Below are positions 32,257-38,890 of a stretch of DNA of 64,000 nucleotides, one piece after another. The position numbers and the translations under genes were made by a program. The notes under the pieces were generated by a model. It did no database searches. It was given only the letters and a program-made list of their open reading frames with translations, and was not told the origin of the DNA. Origin of the DNA: Flavobacteriaceae bacterium CRH (GTDB lineage Bacteria; Bacteroidota; Bacteroidia; Flavobacteriales; Flavobacteriaceae). The stretch's first letter is position 1. Each line of letters begins with the position of its first letter. Location of the stretch: assembly GCA_001507425.1 (NCBI GenBank), contig LMAJ01000006.1:124001-188000 (forward strand). The letters are read 5' to 3'.

Positions 32257-32710
32257 AAAAACACTATTTCTACTAATAACTACATTAATATTAGCAAGTT
32301 GTAAACATCAAAACGATGAGAATAAATCTATAAATGCAAAAAGCAATAATAGTGCAAAGAAGATCGAAAAACCTAAAAAACTCCTTTTCAAATGCAAAGA
32401 AAATGATAACGGTATTTCCAGATATGATGATCCTCTCAACAGAACATGTGTTTGTAATGAAACCACATTCAACCCTGCATATGAAATATTTTATAATGAG
32501 TCACCTGATTACATACAAAAAGACTTATTGAAAAAATTGCCACAGAAAGATTTCGTATGGAAATCTCCTGATGCAGAGGTTACTTATAGTTGGATTATGC
32601 AGGATACATTAAAGATAAACATGTTTTATCAAGGAGGTGAAAATAATTACGTTTTTTATAAAAACAATAATAATAAAATTGAATTTAAGGAATATTTATC
32701 GCTGCCGTAA
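32249..32710 (+). CDS. Small lipoprotein of unknown function
   Basis: The start at 32249 gives 153 residues and a clear signal with lipobox ILASC (Cys at about residue 18). An earlier frame start at 32210 overlaps the upstream gene far more and breaks the signal. The mature part carries CKENDNG, TCVCNETTF and YNESPDY segments with several cysteines, followed by WKSPDAEVTYSWIMQDTLKI. No family recognised. Overlap with the preceding gene implies a two-gene unit. Confidence 0.65.
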   Translation: MIKKTLFLLITTLILASCKHQNDENKSINAKSNNSAKKIEKPKKLLFKCKENDNGISRYDDPLNRTCVCNETTFNPAYEIFYNESPDYIQKDLLKKLPQKDFVWKSPDAEVTYSWIMQDTLKINMFYQGGENNYVFYKNNNNKIEFKEYLSLP

Positions 32711-32840
32711 TTTTAGATTTAATCATAGCTAAAAACATAAAAATCTAAGCCACCAAGAAGTATGGTTTTAAATGTATTGTCTTTTTGCCGGATAAGGATT
32801 CTTCTTTCAGGAAATTTTAGGTTTTTTTGAATATGCCGTT

Positions 32841-33638
32841 TTATCTTTTGGTTTGTTTCATAATTTCTTGTAATGTCAGCCATTGATCATTTTTACTATC
32901 CACATTACCACTTTCTTGGGTATGATGTCCTGTGAAAAAGAATATAGGTATTTGCTTTTGAAATTCATGATGATCTTCATCATTTCCATCTCTGATTATT
33001 TTATGGTTTAATGAACAAAATAATTCAATGTCTTTTCCTCCTTTTTTTCTTACTTTTATATCATGTATATCCCAGGCATAACCCCAGTATCTTTGCTTAT
33101 TTTCAATTATAACCGGATTTATATAAAGCAGTGTTGTATCTTTTCCTGTCAATAAATTTTGGTCATTAAAACTAAAACTCGAAAATTCTGAGTCTCCAAC
33201 TGCTTCAAATATTTCAGGTTCAGGATCGTTATCTAAATTAACAAACCAACGATAGTAAAAACCATCTGTATAATATTTTTCTTTTTTAATAGTTTTGAAA
33301 TCTGACGAAATCCAATATTCGTTTCCAATACCTAATGTGTCTACTGCAGTTTTGCAGATATAATCTGGAATTTCGTCTCCTGTAAAATCAATTGTCTCTG
33401 CACTCTCAATCTTTTCTTTAATACATTCTCTAAGTTTATCTGTAACAGGAGTTTCTTTTGATTTTACAAGATAAAGGGCTGTAAACGCTTTTGATGTATC
33501 AGCAATTTCAGATTCTATATTTGTTGTTTTTGGCTCAATTGTATCTAGGTTTACAGATTTGGTTTTTGACTTTAAAGTGTCTTTACAGGAAATTAAAAGT
33601 CCGGTTAAAATAACAAATACTATAAATTTAAGGGTCAT
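32841..33638 (-). CDS. Lipoprotein of unknown function
   Basis: This 265-residue protein has a signal with lipobox LLISC (Cys at about residue 18), a Lys/Thr/Ser-rich linker to residue 45, and a C-terminal domain with DFTGDEIPDYICKT and VNLDNDPEPEIFE. These D-x-D/N-D-P-E segments look like an FG-GAP/VCBS-type calcium-binding repeat pair in a putative beta-propeller. It lies on the minus strand, 34 bp downstream of the 33673 gene. Possibly one operon. Function unknown. Confidence 0.65.
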   Translation of the reverse strand: MTLKFIVFVILTGLLISCKDTLKSKTKSVNLDTIEPKTTNIESEIADTSKAFTALYLVKSKETPVTDKLRECIKEKIESAETIDFTGDEIPDYICKTAVDTLGIGNEYWISSDFKTIKKEKYYTDGFYYRWFVNLDNDPEPEIFEAVGDSEFSSFSFNDQNLLTGKDTTLLYINPVIIENKQRYWGYAWDIHDIKVRKKGGKDIELFCSLNHKIIRDGNDEDHHEFQKQIPIFFFTGHHTQESGNVDSKNDQWLTLQEIMKQTKR

Positions 33639-33672
33639 TAATTTTCTAGTTTTAATGTGATCTTGCGTTACT

Positions 33673-34407
33673 TTATCCGTTTAGTTTTGTAAGTCGTGAT
33701 TCATTATCGAATTCTGCGGTTAAAGTATCTTCATTTTTAGTAGCAGTTAGTTTCGTTCCGTTTTCGGTAATATTGTAACCTTTGTCAGTCAAATAGTTTT
33801 TCAGTGCGCTATTATGGTTCAGATCAAATTGAGAAATTAATTGCGGAAAAACAGTCAAAATCCTAAAGTGATTATCCTTTTGAAGTTTATCTATTTTATC
33901 ACTTTTTATAGTTACAACCATTGCACCTTGCCCGTAATCACAAATATAATAAGCACTTGAATTATGAAGTCCTGAAGCAATAGTTCCGATTAAATGCAAA
34001 TCTTCATCTGAGAAATCGAAAGTATCGTTTGTTAAAAGATCAATTTCATTGTCTTCACCATATTTTTTTAATTGTAATGCCTGTTTGGTGACATTTTCCG
34101 GAAGTCCTGATTTTGTATTTGCCCAAGCCCAAAGCCATGTTTGCGAAGAATACGAAATCGTACCCAATACCTGAATTGGAAAAACAAGGTCAGATCCAAA
34201 ACTAATTTCTCCTTTTTCAATATTAATATTCCAATTATTATCACCAATTATATCACCAAAATCCAATTGTTTATCAAAAACAATCCCACCAAATCTTTCA
34301 AGAATTTCCTGTTCAGATTTTAAAGATGTCGATTTCTGCTGTACTTCTCCAGCATTTTCCTGTTCTGTTTTATTACTTTGTCCAAATATTTTATCGAAAA
34401 ATCCCAT
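33673..34407 (-). CDS. DUF6882-like hypothetical protein
   Basis: This 244-residue cytoplasmic protein has a short Gln/Glu/Ser-rich N-terminal part and then segments I associate with DUF6882: FPIQVLGTISYSSQTWLWAW, KKYGEDNEIDLL and HNSSAYYICDYGQGAMVVTI. The family has no established function; some members sit next to toxin genes as possible immunity proteins, but no toxin is seen here. The C-terminal 60 residues form a separate strand-rich part. It precedes the lipoprotein gene at 32841 on the same strand by 34 bp. Confidence 0.6.
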   Translation of the reverse strand: MGFFDKIFGQSNKTEQENAGEVQQKSTSLKSEQEILERFGGIVFDKQLDFGDIIGDNNWNINIEKGEISFGSDLVFPIQVLGTISYSSQTWLWAWANTKSGLPENVTKQALQLKKYGEDNEIDLLTNDTFDFSDEDLHLIGTIASGLHNSSAYYICDYGQGAMVVTIKSDKIDKLQKDNHFRILTVFPQLISQFDLNHNSALKNYLTDKGYNITENGTKLTATKNEDTLTAEFDNESRLTKLNG

Positions 34408-34576
34408 ACGCTGGTTTTGATGTTTTATGATTGTTTTAGTGCTTTTTAAGGCTAATATAACAAATATTATTTATTTGCCCATTTCGTTTTTATGAATTAT
34501 TTAGTGTTTGGAAAGCCCGGTTTTTGATTTAAAAACAGCATTTTTGCTAAACCTGAAAAATATGGTTTTTAGCAGA

Positions 34577-36013
34577 TTATATGTCTTTTTTCTTTAAACA
34601 CCGTCCTCTGGGTTCATCACCTTCATGAAGCACAATTTCTGAATGCAGGAACTGTGCGGCATCTGCAGAATCTTTTACTTTTACAGCACTGCGTTCTAAC
34701 ATTTCTGTTTCAAAGTCAGTTAATACACTTTCTCTTATTCCGGCTTTTCTCCAGTGAGATAAAGGCCTGCATCCTTTTAAGATTCCGCGAGCCAGTGTGA
34801 GTGCATCCAGTAATGCCTGATTTGCTCCTTGGCCTTTGAAGGGACTCATGGGGTGAGCCGCATCTCCAATCAGAGTGACTTTTCCGGCTTTCCTCAATAA
34901 TTCAGAGTCAAGTAATTCCCTGTCATAAACAGGATAGCCCGAAATCTGAGTTTCCAGGGTTGCCGCTAAAATCTGGGGAATAGGAGAGTGCCATTGCGTT
35001 CTTCGGCACGCTTCTTCTTTAAGTGCTTTTGGTCCTTGGGCGCTCAATGCTTTAGCTTCGTTTTCTGACATTGGAAAACTAAGTTGCCACATCACCGAGT
35101 CTGATGTGTACGGCATCATATAGATACGTTCGTTGCCATTGGCAGTTTGAAATACGGTTGCCGAATCTAATAAAGAACTATCCAGACCATCAAGAGCCTT
35201 CAAAGGACAAATGCCTAATATTACAATACAATCCAGATATCGTAAAGGAGTAATAGCATCACCAATCAATAACTTTCGCACCGAACTACGAATACCATCG
35301 GCTCCAACCACAAGATCTGCATTGAAGTTTTTAATTTCTCCATTTACCTGAAAACTCAGCGCAACACCTTCATCTTCAGATTCCTTAAAATCTACTAACT
35401 GATGTCCCCATTGTACAACATCATGTCCGCCCAGTTGTTGCAATAATGCTAAACGCAAAGATTGTCTTGCTATATGTATGTTTGTTCGTTTTGGAGACGT
35501 TTTAACATCTGAGTCCATCCATTTTCTATTTCCCCATTCTCCAATTACTTTTCCTTCAGTAGTATGAACCAAATGTCTTGTAGAAATTACACCTTCGGCT
35601 AAAGAGAAAATACCAAATCCTTCGATCGCTTTACTCGCTTGCTGCAAAGTGAGTCCGTAGCCCTGAGATCTGGCTTCGAAGTTATTATCGCGTTCATAAA
35701 GAGAAAAAGGAATTCCACGGTGCAAACAAGCTACGGCCAGTGCAACGCCACCTATACCGGCGCCAATAATAGCAACGTGCGGATAGTTTTCTTTATCTAC
35801 AATAGTATGATTTTCAGAAGGAATTAATCCTGATCCGGAACAATTCTCACAGGAATATAAAGGAGACTTAGGACGAACCGGAGGAGTTCCTTCGCCGTTT
35901 GTTTTTTCAAATAAATCGAATGCCATTTGGTATTGAAGCCGTACTTTTTTGCTAAGTCTTCTGCTTTTTTTTCCACGACCCTGACATTCTTCACAAATAG
36001 CCCAGTTTGCCAT
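34577..36013 (-). CDS. FAD-dependent monooxygenase with N-terminal zinc-ribbon-like motif
   Basis: With the first ATG at 36013 the protein has 478 residues; a GTG at 36040 could add nine more. An N-terminal segment has Cys7, Cys10, Cys55 and Cys58 (ICEECQGRG and SCENCSGSG), the paired CxxCxGxG pattern of DnaJ-type zinc ribbons. The rest is a class A flavoprotein monooxygenase with GAGIGG at 84-89, and GDAAHPMSPFKGQGANQALLDA for FAD binding near residue 380. Such enzymes hydroxylate aromatic or other ring compounds using NAD(P)H and oxygen. The ribbon is unusual and may bind a partner. It is divergent from the Cys-rich GNAT gene at 36313. Confidence 0.85.
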   Translation of the reverse strand: MANWAICEECQGRGKKSRRLSKKVRLQYQMAFDLFEKTNGEGTPPVRPKSPLYSCENCSGSGLIPSENHTIVDKENYPHVAIIGAGIGGVALAVACLHRGIPFSLYERDNNFEARSQGYGLTLQQASKAIEGFGIFSLAEGVISTRHLVHTTEGKVIGEWGNRKWMDSDVKTSPKRTNIHIARQSLRLALLQQLGGHDVVQWGHQLVDFKESEDEGVALSFQVNGEIKNFNADLVVGADGIRSSVRKLLIGDAITPLRYLDCIVILGICPLKALDGLDSSLLDSATVFQTANGNERIYMMPYTSDSVMWQLSFPMSENEAKALSAQGPKALKEEACRRTQWHSPIPQILAATLETQISGYPVYDRELLDSELLRKAGKVTLIGDAAHPMSPFKGQGANQALLDALTLARGILKGCRPLSHWRKAGIRESVLTDFETEMLERSAVKVKDSADAAQFLHSEIVLHEGDEPRGRCLKKKDI

Positions 36014-36312
36014 TTCATTATCCGCTTTTTTCACTTCCACTTTTGTTTAACTTGAGCTATTGGGCAAATTTAAGACAAAAGATGACCAGTACAAAACACT
36101 TTGAAAATTTAGCAGCGGACCTTAATCTTTATACATGTATATCAAAATGATAAAAAGCATATCATTTTGAGAGGAATAGCAATTGGCAAAAAATATCATA
36201 TTGTTGCTACAAGTGAAGTATAGAAAGGCTATAAGGCTTTTAGACAGCATAGGTTACTATTGGTATGTAATTTGAAAAACAGGATTTTATATTATAACGC
36301 ATTACACCTTAA

Positions 36313-37002
36313 ATGAAGCAAATCAGAAATAAGACAAAATCGAATATGAAAACCCAAGAAATTCCTATACCTCTTTTAAATAAAAATTTTCCATCGCCAG
36401 CCAAAGTAACAGAAGAAACAACCCTATTATTCAACAGTCAAGCTGATGAGCTGTTGGATTTTACAATTGAAGTTGCCAATTCGGATCATGTTTTTTGGAT
36501 AAAAGAAATTTGCGAAGTTACATTATCATCTGCCATAGCACGCGGAACAGGTATTTCAGGACGATCGCCTGAATCGCTGAAGGAAAAAATAGTAAAAGGC
36601 GAAGCTGTTATTGCTTTTGCATCAAATGGTAAATGGGCAGGTTTTTCTTTTATTTCTTCGTGGGATAATGGTCGTTACGTTTCTAATTCGGGATTGATCG
36701 TAGCTCCTGAATTCAGGCATACCGGTCTTGCAAAAAGCATTAAAAGAAAAATTTTTGAGTTGAGCCGTCAAAAATATCCAGAGGCAAATATATTCAGCCT
36801 GACCACTGGTTCGGCGGTAATGAAAATTAACCATGAACTCGGTTTTGCGCCTGTTACTTATTCAGAGTTAACTACTGATGAATTTTTTTGGGAAAGCTGC
36901 AAGTCTTGTATTAATTGCTCTATATTAATGAGTAAAGAAAGAAAAAACTGTTTGTGTACGGCGATGTTGTACGATCCGAAACAAAACAAACTCAAAATCT
37001 GA
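36313..37002 (+). CDS. GNAT acetyltransferase with C-terminal cysteine cluster
   Basis: This 229-residue protein (a second ATG at 36346 is possible) has a GNAT core with GFSFISSWDNG, then APEFRHTGLAKSIKRKIFEL for acetyl-CoA binding near residues 131-150 and MKINHELGFAPVTY. The C-terminus carries Cys196, Cys199, Cys202, Cys213 and Cys215 (CKSCINCS and CLC), which look like a metal site. I recall similar Cys-tailed GNATs in flavobacteria linked by resemblance to N-acetylglutamate synthase-type enzymes, without proof for this gene. It is divergent from the zinc-ribbon monooxygenase with 299 bp between start codons; no other gene is seen in that space. Confidence 0.75.
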   Translation: MKQIRNKTKSNMKTQEIPIPLLNKNFPSPAKVTEETTLLFNSQADELLDFTIEVANSDHVFWIKEICEVTLSSAIARGTGISGRSPESLKEKIVKGEAVIAFASNGKWAGFSFISSWDNGRYVSNSGLIVAPEFRHTGLAKSIKRKIFELSRQKYPEANIFSLTTGSAVMKINHELGFAPVTYSELTTDEFFWESCKSCINCSILMSKERKNCLCTAMLYDPKQNKLKI

Positions 37003-37166
37003 CAAGAGTGACCGTATATAAGGAGATTAAAAGCCGGTATGATTATAAATACCAAATTTGATTGATTCAATTTTAAAAATAAGCGACAGAACTAAAGCGT
37101 TATTCTTTGAAATTATAATTTTTGAAAAAAGTTAAGAAGTAAAAAACAACTATGAGTTGATTTTTA

Positions 37167-37174
37167 TAGATTTG
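37167..37174 (+). promoter_or_regulatory. Candidate -7 element for the secreted protein at 37231
   Basis: TAGATTTG, perfect to TAnnTTTG, 56 bp upstream of the ATG. The nearest TTG (37157-37159) is too close to be the usual -33 element. Confidence 0.4.
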
Positions 37175-37230
37175 TAAAATCTGTATTCTAAAAAAATCCA
37201 ATTGGGAAAAAATTATAAAATCTAAAGACA

Positions 37231-37866
37231 ATGAAATCTGCCACTTCAATATTTTTACTTTTAATCTTTGTCTCTTTGAATTCTTATGCACAATTAAGTT
37301 CAGACAAAATATTCGAAAGCTTTAAACAAGGAGAACGTACAAATTGTTCATCGATTGCATTTATTAAAGCATCTTTGAATGTTTATGGACTAGACAATCT
37401 TTTTGTAACAGAAGTAATAAATGACAGTTTATATAAAATAACATTAAAAAATAATGCATCATTTAATTTGAAAAATGATGAACTAAACAAAGCTAAATTA
37501 TCTGCTGATTTTATATTTATAAAAGATAATTGCGACAGCGAAAAAATAACTGATTATGCAATATTGACATACGCAGTGATGGCAAAGTATAAGCAAATTA
37601 TAGATAAGAAGGCAACTTTTGATAAAGCATTAGAGGATTTAGAAGATGGTTCTGTATACACACCAACTATTTATAAGTATTTAGGTTTTAAAGAGGGCAA
37701 GCAAATACAAAAGTTAAAACGAGAGTCAGGAAGTGAATTTTGTGGAGTTGTTGCCTGGTCAACAGCACATGCCGTTTTTGTTTGCGAGGATTTTATGGAT
37801 TATTATGGTAACAAAAAAAGCATTTGGATAAAATATCCGGGGCGTTTTAGAATAATAAAGTCATAA
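37231..37866 (+). CDS. Secreted hypothetical protein, possible cysteine-protease-like fold
   Basis: This 211-residue protein has a signal peptide ending near Ala-Gln (residues 20-21). The mature part has GERTNCSSIAFIKASLNVYG with Cys39 at the start of a helix. Far downstream it has VAWSTAHAVFVCEDFMDYYG with His180 and an acidic residue soon after. Cys-helix then His-strand is the order of papain-like enzymes, but I cannot place it in a named family, so protease activity is a weak guess. It would act in the periplasm or outside. Its own promoter is at 37167-37174. Confidence 0.6.
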   Translation: MKSATSIFLLLIFVSLNSYAQLSSDKIFESFKQGERTNCSSIAFIKASLNVYGLDNLFVTEVINDSLYKITLKNNASFNLKNDELNKAKLSADFIFIKDNCDSEKITDYAILTYAVMAKYKQIIDKKATFDKALEDLEDGSVYTPTIYKYLGFKEGKQIQKLKRESGSEFCGVVAWSTAHAVFVCEDFMDYYGNKKSIWIKYPGRFRIIKS

Positions 37867-38018
37867 TAACCGACGGGACAAAATCTAAATAAATATCTAA
37901 TTGCTACAAAAAATACCGATAAGGATTGGTTTTAAAACTTACATTGTAGTATTTAACTTATATAGTATAGCAAAATTAACATAATCTTATAAAAATTAAA
38001 AAAAACAAAACAATAAAG

Positions 38019-38048
38019 TTGCAATTTAAGTTAATTTATATATTTTTG
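38019..38048 (+). promoter_or_regulatory. Full consensus Bacteroidota promoter
   Basis: TTG at 38019-38021, 19 bp, then TATTTTTG at 38041-38048, an exact TTG-N19-TAnnTTTG. The start codon at 38080 is 31 bp downstream. Strong constitutive expression by the main sigma factor is expected. Confidence 0.78.
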
Positions 38049-38079
38049 TTTTAACCAATAACCAATAAAATCTAAGAAA

Positions 38080-38526
38080 ATGAAGAGCAAAATTATCTTA
38101 TTAAGTATCCTTTTCTTCTTGACAACTGGCGCTATTTCAGCACAGGCAAAAAATGCTCCAAGAAGTATTATCAGTACAACAGCTCTAATACGCAAATATC
38201 ATGATCAAAAAGAATTAAGTGGTATGCAAAAAGGAGAACTTTTAGAATTGTACATCGAGCGAATTAAAGTATTAGTTAAAACGCTTCCTTATATTGCCTT
38301 GGTTACTAAACCAGGTGTTACAATGGCAGATTTAGGTATTCCGGACGATTCTGAACACAAAAAAGTTTTAGACAATCAAGCAGTAGGTACATCAGCATTT
38401 TTAGATACTACAGTAGAATTCCAAAGAAAAATGATGCCTTATTCAGATAAAGGAAATCTTATTGCTGCAATTTTGTTTTACGAAAGCACATTAAAATCAT
38501 TACACGAGTTCAACGACTTAATGTAA
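38080..38526 (+). CDS. Secreted hypothetical protein
   Basis: This 148-residue protein has a signal peptide ending near Ala-Gln (residues 21-22) and a helical mature domain (ELSGMQKGELLELYIERIKVL near residues 46-66, and a helical C-terminus with KSLHEFNDLM). No family or catalytic motif is recognised. The strong consensus promoter and a clean terminator show it is an independent, probably abundant, secreted or periplasmic protein. It precedes the large GH87-like gene by 364 bp; no functional link is evident. Confidence 0.7.
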   Translation: MKSKIILLSILFFLTTGAISAQAKNAPRSIISTTALIRKYHDQKELSGMQKGELLELYIERIKVLVKTLPYIALVTKPGVTMADLGIPDDSEHKKVLDNQAVGTSAFLDTTVEFQRKMMPYSDKGNLIAAILFYESTLKSLHEFNDLM

Positions 38527-38553
38527 TATTTACAAAATCATACAAATTAGAAG

Positions 38554-38586
38554 CCTCCAAAGTCATTTGATTTTGGAGGTTTTTTG
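38554..38586 (+). terminator. Intrinsic terminator
   Basis: CCTCCAAA (38554-38561) pairs with TTTGGAGG (38572-38579) and is followed by TTTTTTT. Confidence 0.82.
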
Positions 38587-38890
38587 TTTTGAAAAAATAA
38601 CAGCGCTCATTTAAAATCAATTTTAAACTGACAATAAGAGATATCTCTATAAATGATTTCAATTTTTTCATATCCTCGTTTCTTTTATCCTCAGCTATAA
38701 AGAAAGTATCTATATTTATTCTTGATTTTTTATTTCTCATTAAAACATAAATAATTGATTTTTAGGTTTTTATATTAACGAAATCGTTATATTAATCTTG
38801 ATTTTTAATACATGTTTTCTTTAATTTATTTTTTAAGTCTAGTTTCGTTATCTCCTTTTACAGGAACAAACTAATTAAAAAATAAAAATT
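38587..38890 (+). promoter_or_regulatory. Upstream region of the GH87-like gene
   Basis: About 304 bp with no gene on either strand that I can support. It contains one short palindrome, TAACGAAATCGTTA (38776-38789), in AT-rich sequence, which could be an operator. No perfect TAnnTTTG is found close to the start codon. Confidence 0.35.

Noticed and set aside
30573..34407. Polymorphic toxin-immunity island
   Set aside because: No toxin gene, Rhs/T9SS cargo or repeat-linked cassette is seen. Only one protein resembles a family sometimes found near toxins.
38510..38740. Minus-strand frame of about 76 codons over the terminator at 38554-38586
   Set aside because: It overlaps a clear terminator and the end of a real gene and has no family pattern.
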